Of a DNA stretch of 64,000 nucleotides, positions 1-13,070 are shown piece after piece. This DNA comes from Enchytraeus crypticus. Lineage: Eukaryota > Annelida > Clitellata > Enchytraeida > Enchytraeidae. The stretch spans positions 2,329,501 through 2,393,500 of the forward strand of contig CAJHZI010000548.1 in assembly GCA_905160935.1 (NCBI GenBank), read 5' to 3'. The position numbers were made by a program, and so were the translations under genes. Every line of letters begins with the position of its first letter. Positions within the stretch are counted from its first letter, which is position 1. The notes beneath the pieces are model-generated. The model was not told where the DNA came from. It ran no database searches and was given only the letters and a program-made list of their open reading frames with translations.

Positions 1-2589
1 ATTTACATTTAGACCTTAATAATTCGACTATGCAGTAAAGTGTTGATTGGCAAGTACGTACATAATTAATTTAATTAATTAATAAAAATGTCAAACTCTT
101 CTATAGTGCAGAATATTGCACTGCGTTAGCATCAAATGAAAAATAAAACTCAAGTAAACTCATTGAAGGCCATAACCGTCATAGCAATGAAACTATTTCC
201 ACCTGGAATATGTTCGACCAATTTATCTCGAAAAGAAAATTATTGCCGCATTATTACTAATCGTCCTTTATTAATATCCATATAAATGAAGTTACGATCA
301 CGTGCAGTTGTTGCCAGAAATTATTTTTAAGGTTTTCTGAACCTCGGGATAGTTGTGCGTTTGTAATGATGCTGTGGTTGCATTGGTAGGACAATTTCTA
401 TCATGCTTCGAGCAGGACGTTTTAATATCAATTATAAACTGATGCAGCTTGACAGCCAAAACAAAAAATAGGCAAATCTGGTGGTCTCGTTTGAACTCGG
501 CCGATGGAATCAGCTGCGGTTCCTGGCGCTCTCAGGAAAAACATGAGCAAATTTTATGCTTTCTCTGATATGCATTAAATGAAATACACCTCGAAAGACA
601 AGTCATACTAGGTATATTTTTTCTTAATGTTATGTCTTCCGCTCAATTGTACGTGATCCCGACCTCACAGGAAATTAATTTCGTAAGTCAAAAATTTTAT
701 TACCGAAATGACATAAAGGGAACTTAAATAAATTCATCGCTGTAGTCTGATGCAGTAAAACAACCATTAAAAGTCTCTTAACTAAATCGCCACAGTTCGT
801 GCTACATGCAATTGGTAGACCTCGAATAAAAAGTTACTATCAAGGGAAATGCTAGAAAAAAATATTAAATTCGAGAGCGTAAAAATACGTTAACTGCAAG
901 AAATTTAACAAGAGATCGATTTAAATGAAAAGAACATGATCGGTGTGTCACGTATAGTTTCGAAAACCTCTTCTCGGTAACTCGCTATTTCCTAAAGCTA
1001 CTGGATCCGAGAGTCTAATGTTTTGCCAATACTTGCTACAGAAACGAGAGCAATTCAATCCGAACGAATGTCAAACGCAAACAGCTAAAGTATCGCTAGG
1101 CAGTGCGGCCACTACTGTCTACAAATGTTGCAGCAGTGGCAGCGCTGTCTCTAGCGATTACTTCCGGTGTCTGTCAGTAGCAGCAGCAATGGCTCCTAGT
1201 ACAGCTGCGTTTAGCGTCTGCTTCAGCATCACAGAAAGTCTGTAGAAAATGGATTCTAATTTGAGTTGAACTCACAGCAAATATGATTTGACGAAGAAAT
1301 ATATCTATTATTTTCATTATTTTAAGCGAATTTAATTATTGCAGACGAACAGAAAAGATTGGGTGGTACTGAGATTGTCTCCTTCGAAATTGTAGACGTA
1401 AATTTAAATAGGAATAACTGTACGGGAAGAGAGAGCTATGCGCTAGATGACGAAGTAATATATTCAAGTGAAAAGTTATATTAAAATGAATGAATGAATA
1501 AAATTAACTGTAACGGATATGAGTGATTGATTGAATGAAATTGATAAAGTGAACGAAATGAATTAATAAAATGAATTTACAGCTAGTGAATAATCTAATT
1601 TGAATACTGAGACTAGTGAAAAAAGAAGAGAGAGAGAGAGAGACAAGAAGAAAGCGAGAATAAAAGAGAGAATTAGTCAATGGTGTATTTATTAAGAAGC
1701 TAAAGAACTGGTGAGTGTAATATTGTCTCGGCATACCATTTGGCAGAACAAAAGAAAAATGGAAACAGTAACAGGACCATTGTGCCAAAGACACTTCAAC
1801 AGTTATAACAATTTTCCACAAAAGCATTAATATGAAACAACACCGCTACTAAAAATAACTACAATCTGAGAAGACGCTCTAATATGTTATTACTACACGT
1901 ATTATCATAACAAATGATTGAAAGGTATAACTAATATTTTGTAAGCATAATTTATTCTAATTGTCATTTCCTGATAAAAGGTAAACTCTTCCGCACATCT
2001 ATCAATTACAGAAATTACAGTCACAGAATCGCGCTCAATTATAGCTCAGCGTTTGTTGTAATTTTTACTGCTCGTTCCATCTGTCGTTGCTGGCTAAATG
2101 CCGAACCCGTGATGCTGAATGATTTATAGGCACATGTATGATTAACTGTGAGACAAAGATCAAGTGCTCGTCCTAATGATGATCGAATGATTTAATCCTT
2201 CAAGCCGATATTGTTTTAATTTTTTATTTTATATATTTACACATGACATACGCATGTGCAGTAATATCCTTTCTTGGTTGCTGTTTTTTTAGTTATCGTT
2301 ATTTCCTCCTTTCCTCCCCATGGATATTTGTAATCGTTGACTGATTTTTTTAATGAACTATAAATGCAAGATGAGCAGAATGGTATATTTTATTGATTTC
2401 AGTGCTTTACATGTTCATAAAAATAGTTAATCAATTTTATTTGGCTGAGCGATAGTATGATTGGTTGGATGTTCGATTGCAGATCAGTAGGTGCACGGAA
2501 CAGGATTCAATTTTAACGATTGCCTCTTCATTAACACACCCTCGAGACGCATAACACCTCAAAATTAATTCAAACCTTTCGCTCTTAAA
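1..2589. other. no identifiable gene
   Basis: AT-rich. A GC-richer island lies at 1,020-1,245, with an open plus frame and a minus-strand stretch bordered by CTACAG and GGAA|GTAATC; neither is recognised. A short GA run is at 1,625-1,645. Confidence 0.6.
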
Positions 2590-2880
2590 ATTAGTTATCT
2601 CTCTCAGTGCACTACCTACTGGAAGGTCCACGGTATATTTCGCTTCCACTCTTCTCTGTCTTCCGTTTTCCTTTTTATGTCTACATACAAGCGGCTCTTT
2701 AAATCATCTAACATTCCTAATATCGGTCTGCCTCAGCTTCAATTTAATTCCATTCTATCTTCTATGACCTCTTTTAGTAAATCCCCTCTTAGTATGTATC
2801 CTATGCAGCTCTTCTTCCTATTTCTTAATGCATTTATCAACGGTTTATCTGTAATCAGTTATAATGATAGAAAATGCCAG
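2590..2880 (-). mobile_element. LINE-P 3' fragment
   Basis: The 3' signature CTTCCAGTAGGTAGTGCACT with short GA tail; upstream codons for the VIEGRM-type region can be traced with decay. Confidence 0.7.
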
Positions 2881-3384
2881 AAAGATCTAACATAAACAGT
2901 AGCAATAGCTGCTAAGCAGTGAGACAGGCTGCTGCTGCTGTAGAGTGGAGATCACATGCTACGAAAAAGGGAAATGATCAGTTATCGATATTTGATCTAA
3001 ATATAGAACTCCAGTCAAACAAATCCATGGCAATCGACATCACGCGTGACTTCACAAACATTACGATTTAATTTCCAGACTCTCGAGTTTAGAAGCTTGA
3101 GAGACCGAATCCGCGAATCCTGCCAAATTTAGATGCTTTCTGGAAGGATGAATCTTTTCCAAAAGGTTTTTGTTCACTTACTGAAATTATTGCAAGCATC
3201 TCTCATTAAATATTTAAAGATATTTTTTAGCGATAAAGAACTCCTACAGATTAAGGCTTAATCTAGTATCGTTAAAATTTCAAACGTAGTAGATGCTAAA
3301 ATAAGATTAAAAAATTTGAATTTCGTTGTTTACAAATATCGTGAATTGAGAAAAATTTAGTGCCGAGATGATGAAATAAAAAGT

Positions 3385-3560
3385 AAAGTAAACAGGCATT
3401 ATAGTGAAACGCTCAACTAGGTTGATATCTATCGCTTTTTACTAACACATATTTAAACCGTTAGGCAATTAGGCCATATTCGGTATAACCAGTCTAAACG
3501 GTATAACCAGTATAACCAGTATAAATGATATAATAATATCCTTACAAGCATCACTATGAA
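3385..3560 (-). mobile_element. SINE-2 3' part with local tandem duplication
   Basis: GGTTGATATCTATCGCTTTT and AAACCGTTAGGCAATTAGGC match the family; GTATAACCAGT is then repeated four times. Confidence 0.6.
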
Positions 3561-3582
3561 GCGCCCACTCTGAATACTAGTT

Positions 3583-3954
3583 GTGCGAATCACCTTTACC
3601 GTTTCAATAGACAAGAGATCATTTGCCGAACTACCGATGATTTTTAGCGGCGTCAAAATTATGGGTCCCAGAGTCTCAAAGCTCCGTGATATTCGACAAA
3701 AATTATGTCTTGTCATAAGCTCGAAACTCTTCTCAGATTACTTTAATGCTGCATGTTATGAGACAAAACTTGCAGCTAGAAATGATGATCTGCCGTTACT
3801 CGCTGCTTGTGCATCATTTACATCGGCAATCCAGAAAACCCACTTACTGTACCAGGAAAGCGGCATTGTCTCGCCTTCCAAACTATTGCACGCTCAGCAC
3901 TATCACTCCATTGGCCAAGACATTAATTCCGTCACAAAGTCTGCGTTAGGATAA
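3583..3954 (+). other. orphan reading frame, 123 codons
   Basis: Not recognised. The C-terminal half has protein-like composition (LPLLAACASFTSAIQKTHLL, SKLLHAQHYHSIGQDINSV). A CTTCTCAG at 3,732-3,739 could be an acceptor. It may be a terminal exon, a transposon piece or chance. Confidence 0.2.
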
Positions 3955-4439
3955 AACGTAGATGTAGATGTAGTTTTCACATGTAATTACATGCATGACT
4001 TCTGATGTGGTTAACTCTTACGACACCTGCAGTTTACGCTTGGTCAAGCCTGTAGTGGCCCAGATATAGCACAATATAATTATAAGATATTATTGTTATT
4101 TTATACCAGCACTAACCGAATGGATTTACTCAAACGAACATGCCTGAAGAAACATTTAGTTGTAAGGTGGAATATTTACTCCTAGCTACTCCTAATACGT
4201 TGAGAAAGTAGTTTCATGATGAAATTTAATTGGATTTATTTTCATAAAATCTCTATAACCTTTATCCCATGGGTACAAAAATCGAATTACAAATTGCCAA
4301 CAATAGTAGTATACGTAATTACGTATTCTCGTTCACATTATCAGTTGCAAATTAACAGCAGTATCGTTACAAAACTGATGATCAAGAGTGGATTATAATA
4401 TTGACTGAAAAAGTGGGAAACGTTATGATTTTTAAATAT

Positions 4440-4700
4440 AGTGTCTGCTTAGTAACTGTGAGGAAATTCAGGAAAAACACCACATGAACGTGTGACGTAA
4501 CATAGCAAACACTCCACAATATGTTTTGCCATATATCCTAGCAATTACCACATGAATATGTCATTACACATAGCAGTAACAAATTGAATGTGTGACGACA
4601 CATGGGCACTGATCACATGAATGTGTGACAACGTGGCAAGCTCTCGCCACATATACGTATGACGGCACATAGCCCAACATTCATCACATGAATGGAGTTA
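4440..4700 (+). repeat. degenerate tandem repeat (CACATGAATGTGTGAC)
   Basis: Five or more diverged units around CACATGAATGTGTGAC and GACACATAG. Confidence 0.7.
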
Positions 4701-4854
4701 CATACAAATGCTGGTTAATTCGATTAGCTCTCTGCTACGGATTCATAACTCGACACTCGACCTGGAAACTTTCCGAGACTGGATTCACCATGGCGAACAT
4801 GTCTGAAGCTGTTATAGTGATTCTTTACTCGTAAAATTTGCTATTAAATTGACT

Positions 4855-5072
4855 ATTGATGTCTCAATAGAGTAGGGGTAACGTCGTGAAGTTTTAAATG
4901 ACAGATTCTGAGGTGATTTGAACTCTCGCGGGTTCGAATCCCAGCCGCGCTGATCTGAGAGTAAAATCTCGGACATTCACTGGACTGGTTACACGGAAAA
5001 TGGTCTTTAAACTTGTGGTATTAAAAATGATAGATATCAACATAGTTCATCATTTCACTGTAATGTGTGTTT
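4855..5072 (+). mobile_element. SINE-2 copy
   Basis: AGAGTAGGGGTAACGTCGTG and GCGGGTTCGAATCCCAGCCG, then ACATTCACTGGACTGGTTAC. The B box is the best preserved of all copies. Confidence 0.75.
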
Positions 5073-5074
5073 AC

Positions 5075-6650
5075 TTTTTCTGCTAAAAATAATTAATATA
5101 AACTTGGTAATCAGATATGGGCTTTAAATGCTGTATTTATCACTTTTCAATACTACTCCGCCCTGTAAGCTTATAGCCAGAGACGAACCGTTGTTATATA
5201 AACTCTTTAAACCTTTACCTCCAGCTTAAATAATAAGCATTCTACCAACTTACAATGTGCTACAAACAAACCGATAGAGTTATTGATAATTTAGGTTAGT
5301 AAATGTAGCACTCTTGCTTAATAAATTACGCAACAATAAATTACTTAATCAAGATGGCTCTATTTGCTTTAGAATTAGGCCTTATAAACAGACACACCCC
5401 AGTCTAGCAAAATAGTGGCCAACTAGGGCCAGCTATTAAATATAAAATTGGAAACATGATGCTTGGTAACAATGAATTAGAAGTGTATATTCGTTAAATA
5501 CTTGGGTGCTACATTTACAGCCGGAGAAAAACTAGCTGTAGATACGGCTCTAATTAAAAGGAAATTTTAATTGTCGGTTAATTGCATTTCATGGAAAACT
5601 AGGTGTACCGACAACACAGTGAAACTCTCTTTAATGGAATTGCATTGTCAATCACTTCTGCTATATTCATTTACGCCCGTTACGTATTCCAAACAGCAAC
5701 TTGCTGCTCTTAACGCATTTTGGAATTCAGTGTATCGTCGAATCTTTGCTTTTAATCGGTGGGACTCTGTTTGAGGGTTCATTGCTGGATTAGGCCGGAT
5801 TTGTTATTCTTTAACTAGTGATGTTTATGTCTAAAATTAGCCTATACAAAGAAGGAATTAACTCATGTAATTTAGTTTTTTTTAGGCGTATTAAGACGGT
5901 TGTTCTTTTCAAAAGATATGAGGACTCTATTTGAAAGTGTAACTTTAGAATTAAATTACCAATCTGTAATAGAAGTATCGATAGGAAATATGAAACAAAA
6001 TGTCTATAACAATGCTTGTGATGCTCTCTAGTGTAATAATGTTTAGTTATCGCACTTCTGTTTTGTATTCTGCACTGCTTCGTTCGTTGTAAGACACTTG
6101 TTATATTTGTTTAGCTGTCTAATTGACAAATAAAAGATCTTCATAATGCGCTGTATGATAAGATCCATCCAGTCGATTGTATCTCAGTGTTACCACGTCT
6201 GATACATGCACTATGCACTGTACATGTTTGTAAAATATGCTCACAGCAGCCAAAGAGAGTAGCCATTAGATAACGACCTGATTTCACGACAACAACAATA
6301 TTTGTAAGCCAAAAGCATCTACTATCCAAAGCCCTAATACTAGCCTTAAATATAGGACATCTTTAGGTATAAATTTGGTAAAACGAAAGGAAAATAGTAA
6401 ATAAAAATGTAAAGTTATCATTAAAATAGGTCATGATTTAATTTTAATTCACAGGAATCTGCGAGAGCTTCACCGGTGGCAGCACAGAAGCTGACTATTC
6501 TTCGCTGGATTCTGATCAAAGATCACTAATCAAGTTTGTAAAAGTAGATATATTATATAATTAAATAGAATTTTACATTACATGAATATGAATTATGAAA
6601 ATACTTACGATGATGCATGTGTATATCTGTAACATGAAAGATACCCATAT
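5075..6650. other. unannotated AT-rich stretch
   Basis: I see no gene, known repeat or conserved motif here. Open frames are short and have no coding character. Confidence 0.5.
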
Positions 6651-6652
6651 AT

Positions 6653-6654
<2 letters not shown>

Positions 6655-6700
<46 letters not shown>

Positions 6701-7162
6701 CAACAAAATTAGAGTGCTACTGTCGTCAATGACAACATTGAGCACTGTGGTACCAAATCAAATCCGATGAGCAGAGTGTTGGGTCCAGAATGGTGCGATC
6801 CAAAATCCGGGAGGTCGGTCCGAGGAAGGGTACTAGTGGAATGGAGGTTTTGCGTGTTGGTCTCAGTTCATGTGCAAAGGTTGGATATGAGTGGTCAAAA
6901 AGAAAAGCCTTCAACCGTCTATGAAACTGTTCATATGAAAGGAAAGGATGGTCAGGAGAAGATGAGAAGAGACTGAGTAATATTATTACCATGACGAGAT
7001 GGAAAAAGCGCTAGGCAAAGAGTGAGAGTGAGCTAGTAACAAATGTTGAAGAACCAAGTAAATTTAAAACTACACATACATACATGTACATATAATTATA
7101 TATATGACTATATACACTGTATATATGTATGTATATATATATATATATATACTGTATATAGG

Positions 7163-7205
<43 letters not shown>
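6655..7205 (+). repeat. (TA)n runs at 6,655-6,700 and 7,125-7,205
   Basis: Two TA tracts flanking one copy of the 106-bp repeat. Confidence 0.95.
6705..6980 (+). repeat. dispersed repeat family (GAGCACT element)
   Basis: CGTCAATGACAACATTGAGC and CGATCCAAAATCCGGGAG recur with decay at 15,680-15,800, 30,840-31,160 and 50,325-50,440. Origin unknown; not coding. Confidence 0.6.
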
Positions 7206-7210
<5 letters not shown>

Positions 7211-7485
7211 GTGTGTGTGTTAAATTGAAATTGCTACAATTGCTATTCGACCATCCCAATCAAATCCACAAAAATATAAATGCATTCAGCCTAACCCAAT
7301 CCGTGGGTAAATTAACTCAATCCATGTCCATCTGGACTCAACCCTGTCCATACAGGACTAGGTCCCTTTTGAGGTTTCGAGAGACTGAGTAATATTATTA
7401 CCATGACGAGATGGAAAAAGCGCTAGGCAAAGAGTGAGAGTGAGCTAGTAACAAATGTTGAAGAACCAAGTAAATTTAAAACTAC
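6968..7485 (+). repeat. exact 106-bp direct repeat, 412-bp offset
   Basis: 6968-7073 and 7380-7485 are identical by eye (start AGAGACTGAGTAATATTATT, end AATTTAAAACTAC). A (TA)n block and unrelated sequence lie between. Exact identity suggests a recent duplication. Confidence 0.85.
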
Positions 7486-7865
7486 GAAATTGCATTAATC
7501 AAGATTTAGTAGAAAAATTTGAGCAGATTTTATTTGCTTCTTAGATTATACTAACTATTAAGACAACCGCTGTTGATTGGACAGCGATCAAGCGAAACTT
7601 AGTCAGTCTTCAACTCTCCGCCCTAGATTTTGCTGATCCCGTTGCCATGGAGACATTGCTGATAATGCGGTCATATCTTGAAGAATGTTCTCGCGTGTCG
7701 CACGAAACTGATAGAGTTTCGTGACAGGGAGAAAAAATACTGCAAAAAATCCGCTAAAAGATAATCTACAGAATTGTTTTCCTGCCAATGAGTGAACCGC
7801 CATTATATTGCAGGAATTCAGTGTTCAGTTTCTGATGCTGGATGGTGTTTTACTTATCTTACACG

Positions 7866-8938
7866 CCCTAGATTAGACTATAGCTTAGACTATATCTTAG
7901 ACTATAGCTTAAACCATTGCTTAGACAACAGCCTAGAATATAACTTAGACGACATGTTAATCTGATACTAAAGCTTGGACTGTCTATTACATTATGCATT
8001 TAGCTTAGGCTATAGCCTAGACTTATCTTTGACTATAGCTTAGACTATAGCTTAGGCTATAGCTTAGACTATAGCTTAGACTATAGCTTAGACTATAGCT
8101 TAGACTATAACTTGGACTATAGCTTAGACTATAGCTTAGACTATAGCTTAGACTATAGCTTAGACTATATCTTAGACTATAGCTTAGACTATAACTTAGA
8201 CTATAGCGTAGACTATAGCTTAGCCTATAGCTTAGCCTATAGCTTAGATTATATCTTAGACTATAGCTTAGCTTATACCTTAGACTATAGCTTAGATTAA
8301 GGATAGACTATAGCTAAGGCTGTACAGCATAGACCATATTTTATTTAATTTCTTAAATCAATTTATCACAACATTCAGGGTATTAGGTCAGCACACGCGA
8401 AAAGGCACACTGCAAATTGTATGCATGTGTGAAGCGGTAATAAAGGCTAAAAGATTAGCACTTAAATATTCCGCAGTTAATTGAAAATAAAATTACCAGT
8501 AAATATTATAATTTTTAATTTAAAAAGTAGGAAACACTAAGGTAAAAATAAAAATCTAGTTTACAACAGCGGCATACAGGAACATGTATGTAGAGAATCT
8601 AAAGTAGAGCGGTGAGATAAAGTTACAAATTAAAACAATATGCGCGTTTTAATTAAATATCAAAATGCAGATTTCTCAGAAGATTTCTAAAGTCAACTAG
8701 GTATAAGTCAGATTTAAAATGGTTAACTGATACCGCCTCAATAATATGATTTGGTAATACATTCCATGCATTAATACATCTATTTCTAAATGTATATCTA
8801 TCTTTGTTATGTCTAAAAGGATTTACATAGAGTGAAGGATTTACATAGAGCGAACCATATTTAAGACTAGCTTAGATTAAGCATATAGCTTACGCTATAG
8901 CCTAGACTGTAGCTTAGACTTTAGCTTATTAAGCTAAG
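7866..8938. repeat. 12-bp satellite (TAGACTATAGCT), split by a LINE
   Basis: Regular at 8030-8300, degenerate at both edges, and present again at 8870-8938 after the LINE remnant. Frames are open because the unit is divisible by three; this is not a gene. Confidence 0.9.
8340..8866 (-). mobile_element. CR1-like LINE 3' remnant inside a tandem array
   Basis: At about 8690-8860 (minus) a frame reads NRCINAWNVLPNHIIEAVSV and NHFKSDLY, equivalent to the C-terminus of the 26.8-27.7 kb RT. The rest is 3' UTR. Copies of one 12-bp satellite flank it on both sides. Confidence 0.65.
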
Positions 8939-9389
8939 AATATCCTTTAATAAATCCTATTTGTTATTTTACATTTAGGTAGTGAAACTGTCAAAATTTA
9001 TTGTAGACAGTTTCAAAAGAAACTTTCTTTTGATTTGATCACAGAAATGAAGCACTTCTTTGTAAGTGGTGGCTGATGCAAATATTGCGTAGAGAAGCTG
9101 AAAGCTGGCACATCAAAAAGATATTTAGGAATTATAACATCTCTATTTTTAAATTATATAACTTGTGTTTATGTAAAAAAAATTGTAAAATTACAAGGCC
9201 TTATATTGTATTTTAAGATTTACTAAGCATTGTTTTTGAAGAGGAACTATAGAAGAAACTTTAAAAGAATCATTCTGCTCATTTAATCATTAACATAGCC
9301 TGTGTGTGGTAATTCCAAGCATGCCTTTGAACTCTGCACCTTTCAGCTGATAAATTATATTTGACATTTTTGTGTTAAGAAGTTAGTTC

Positions 9390-9391
<2 letters not shown>

Positions 9392-9452
<61 letters not shown>
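9392..9452 (+). repeat. (TA)n microsatellite
   Basis: An uninterrupted TA run. Confidence 0.95.
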
Positions 9453-9456
<4 letters not shown>

Positions 9457-9934
9457 GTTTAATCTGCAGGCATGCATAGTGAGAAATAAATTTTTTATGT
9501 TCGTAATTACATAGTCATGTTCGTAATTACATAATATTAATTACTTTCAGACGTCAAATATATAGTATAGATTATACAGTTGAAATTCGATAGAATATAG
9601 AACAAAAAACTTATTTATTGTTTAGAACTTATTTGATTAATGTTACATAATATTATTGGCAGGAAACTTATCATAGTTTTATAGTTTGAGTCAGAAGCAG
9701 TCCATTTTCAACTAACACAAATGAAAACATTGAATCATGGTGATCCATGATAAAAAGCAAATAAAAATACTTTCTGCAAGAGTGTTTACAAGGAAATGCA
9801 AGAATTTTATCTTTCAGTTAATTTTTATCTCTACTGATGGCATTGTTTTCACGATGTGCGTGCATCTTATATATAACATATAGGTCTACATGCATTTGAT
9901 ACATTCGCTGGGACTCTTGTTTCACTGGGTTGAT

Positions 9935-10020
9935 CCGGTGGCTTGCTGGTAGGCTGATAGAAGGCGAGACAGTGAGTCTACAGGGTTCAAATCCCGTGCT
10001 CTGTCTGTCACTGTAAATCG
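9935..10020 (+). mobile_element. tRNA-like sequence, probable SINE head
   Basis: TTGCTGGTAGGCTGATAGAA followed by CAGGGTTCAAATCCCGTGCT (B box). The acceptor stem does not pair convincingly. Confidence 0.35.
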
Positions 10021-10094
10021 AGCATAAAAACGAAGTAAACTTGGCTTTGGCTATATAATTTGCTTGCATTTTTGATGATTTTTCAAGTTTAGTG

Positions 10095-10250
10095 CTTAAA
10101 GTTCTGTAAAGCTGGTAATGTGCCAATGTTAACGTCAGTTTCCTCACTCGAAAGCGATGTCTGTGACTGGCGAGCTCATAATTTGAACCCTGCACATACT
10201 GATCAGCCGTCGAATATCTTACCGACATCGCCATCGGCTTCAGCCTTATC
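10095..10250 (-). mobile_element. SINE-1 copy
   Basis: AAAGCTGGTAATGTGCCAAT, ATAATTTGAACCCTGCACAT and ATCTTACCGACATCGCCATC. Confidence 0.75.
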
Positions 10251-10254
10251 ATCC

Positions 10255-11116
10255 ATCTGACCGATATCTGTAATCATTATTTATTTTCTGGGCTAACTAT
10301 CCTCAGTTTAACACAAAGAGCCTATTTAACGAGGTAAATTGAAATTACATTTATACGAGTGTCGGATAGTTGACAGATGAAATCGTACGATTCTACAATT
10401 ACATGCTGATTTGAACTGGAAAATTATAAATTGCGTAGCGAATTCGAATTCTTAATGCCGGTGTTTGCTTCGTAAGATTTCTGCCTAATAATTTTCTATG
10501 TTTTCTTCTTAAGCATAATCAAGTGAAAGAAACACTGAAAACCAAAACTATATTCTGCTTTAGAGAGTCGATACACCAGAAAAACAACAACAAATCAATC
10601 ATATGCTTAACTCTCATCATCCTATTACATGATTAAGTAAAAGGCAACCGTTAATAAAGCAAACCTTAAAAAGCAGAACGATAAGGGAAGCGAAGCAGAA
10701 GGCAAAATATTGAATAGTAATTCCTTCATTTCCTTTAGCTTGAGTTAAAAGTTGTTAGTGAAACTTATAGTATAATTCACTTATCGCATATGCAACTCAA
10801 GACAAAACTGTATAAATATGAACTACTCATAAAGGACTGGAAAGGCCGTACTTTGACATTAACGTAGTCCTAATTAAGTATTTTGTAATCAAAATGTGGT
10901 TTAGTTCATTTGTAGTACGTCAGCGTCATATATGAACTTAAGTAGCATCGTGTTCGGGTATTTCTCATGCTAGGCGACCACCAGGGAAGACCAAGTGCTA
11001 TCAGATTGAAAATAAAAAACTCAAACTGATAGCAGATTATTCGTATATTAGCGCTAGTTACAATCCATGAGCTATCGCAGGGTAGCTATTACTTATAATC
11101 ATTGAGATAGAGACAA

Positions 11117-11150
<34 letters not shown>

Positions 11151-11790
11151 GAGAAAATAAAAGCACTACAAAACAGCAACTAAGCAAAAGAAACTCTGTG
11201 GCATGTGCGATATGTCATATACGTAATTACACAAAAAAACGTAAAGAATGTTCTTAAGGAACAAAAAATCAAAGGATTATACATACAAGTATATATTAGA
11301 ACATGACTTCAGTACAATTAATTACATGCAATATGTACACAAATGAGCAATAATTACAAATGCATGCAACATTTTACTATTCTACATGTTGATTAAAAAT
11401 TGAAATTAGACGATGGTTATTTCTGTTTTGTTTTATATGTAATTTTTTCGTTTTCCTTCTCTTTGCAATAGTTCACTCAATTTCTACTCACTGGAAATTT
11501 ACTTTATCAGTCAAGTCCTCGCCCCGGACCTAATCAAATTTCGGCGACGAAAAATGAAGCTGTTGGGTTGATCTATCCATAATAAAATGATAAAGGAAGA
11601 ATTTTATCGACTAAGACGTTCAGAGTCGTTAAATTGCAGTAGAAGTTTGATTCAAAATGTCAGCCTTTGGTTTCAATGCCGAAAGAAGCTTGGCTAAATA
11701 AGAAACATTTCAGTTACTATTTTATTTTATTTTATTTTATTAGGGCGAAAACAGCAAGTACATGTAAAATAGTTTATTTACCGCAGATTC
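10255..11790. other. unannotated stretch
   Basis: One GA run (11,105-11,150) and a short TTTTA run at 11,720. No gene seen. Confidence 0.5.
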
Positions 11791-11794
11791 AATT

Positions 11795-11905
11795 AGGGTT
11801 GTGTAAACAGGATTGTGTAATCAGGGTTGTGTAATCAGGGTTGTGTAATCAGGGTTGCGTAATCAGGGTTGTGTAATCAGGGTTGTGTAATCAGGGTTGA
11901 GTAAG
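11795..11905 (+). repeat. 14-bp tandem repeat (GTGTAATCAGGGTT)
   Basis: Seven or so units, the last ones near identical. Confidence 0.9.
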
Positions 11906-11954
11906 TCAGAGATTCAAAATTCGCCAAGTTGATCAACTGAAGACTTTAACTGAT

Positions 11955-12190
11955 AAATGGCCTAATGGTCTAATGGTTAATAGTATAATGGTTAATAGAC
12001 TAATGACCTAATGGACTAATGGCTAATAGTTTAATGGTTAATAGACTAATGGCCTAATGAACTAATGGCCAATGATCTAATGGTTAATAGACTAATGGCC
12101 TAATGGACTAATGGCTAATAGTCTAATGGTTAATTGACTAATGGTCTAATGGACTATTGGTTAATAGTCGAATGGTTAATAGACTAAGTG
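11955..12190 (+). repeat. TAATGG-based compound tandem array
   Basis: Higher-order units of about 30-60 nt built from CTAATGG, TTAATAG and GACTAATGG. Confidence 0.85.
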
Positions 12191-12194
12191 TAGA

Positions 12195-12255
12195 TGACTA
12201 GTAGATAGCATGCTTGCCTAATCAGGAGACCATAAGTTCGAATTTCAGCGTCTGA
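12195..12255 (+). mobile_element. tRNA-like sequence after a tandem array
   Basis: TAGATAGCATGCTTGCCTAA and CCATAAGTTCGAATTTCAGC give A- and B-box-like spacing, degraded. Confidence 0.3.
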
Positions 12256-12544
12256 AAATATCTCATGCCGTACTAAGTACATGCCAAACTAAGCTTTATA
12301 GGTTATTTTACTTTTAGTCATGAGTCAGATTGGTTACTCCTTAATATATTCTAAATATCGATATTTTCAGACTTAGAGCTGAAAAGAACATGAACATAAA
12401 ATTTTATGTCTGCATGATACTTTTAACGGACTCAAAGATCGGACTAATGGCCTAATTGGTCTGAAGCTCTAGAGGGCATCGGTCAATAATAATCACTACA
12501 TACGGAAATGCCCCATCAGTCTCGTAAATACAAGAATCTCTCTC

Positions 12545-12790
12545 TCTCTTTCTCTCTCTTAGTACACTGCCTACTGGCAGGTCCATTGTATATAACGCCT
12601 CCACTCATCTCTATCTTCCGTTTTTCTCGTCATGTTCACATACGAGTGGATCTTTAAATCATCCATAACATTCCTTTTCACATACCGTTATTCCTGGAGA
12701 TTCTGATTATGACGACGTGGGTCCGCTATGCCTTCCTCAGCTTCGACTAATTTACTAGACAGGGGCGTAATTCCCTGAGAAAACTATCCT
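12545..12790 (-). mobile_element. LINE-P 3' fragment, variant with extra 5' segment
   Basis: Ends in TGCCAGTAGGCAGTGTACTA plus (GA)n. Its 5' part (GGAATTACGCCCCTGTC on minus) is shared with the copy at 53,920-54,155, not with the longest copy, so this is a subfamily. Confidence 0.7.
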
Positions 12791-12954
12791 GTTTATCCAA
12801 AATATTAAAATTACAGGCATATGAAGAGTAATAACAGGCGGAGATATGAGCTTTTTTAAGAATCAATGACGAAGTGTAGCACAAATATCGGACAGCGGAC
12901 GTGTTTAGTGGATAGCGGATAAAGTTAATATATACGATATAGGCTACATGTACA

Positions 12955-13070
12955 TTTACGACGTCGGTAAGATACTCGACCAAGGATCAGTATGTGCGGG
13001 GTTCAAATCCTGGACTCGCCCGTCACTGACATCGCTTTAGAGTGAGGAAACTGACGTTAACCTTAGATTT
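12955..13070 (+). mobile_element. SINE-1 copy
   Basis: ACGTCGGTAAGATACTCGAC and GGTTCAAATCCTGGACTCGC, tail intact. Confidence 0.75.

Noticed and set aside
4915..4955. tRNA gene suggested by GGGTTCGAATCCC
   Set aside because: The same sequence with the same 3' extension occurs several times; it is the B box of SINE-2 and no full cloverleaf forms.
8112..8300. Open frame of YSLD repeats
   Set aside because: It is the 12-bp satellite read in frame; no start context, no non-repeat sequence.
7866..8330. CRISPR-like array
   Set aside because: Units are contiguous without spacers, and the window is eukaryotic.
11795..11905. Telomere-like repeat because of AGGGTT
   Set aside because: The unit is 14 nt (GTGTAATCAGGGTT), not a telomeric hexamer, and it is internal.
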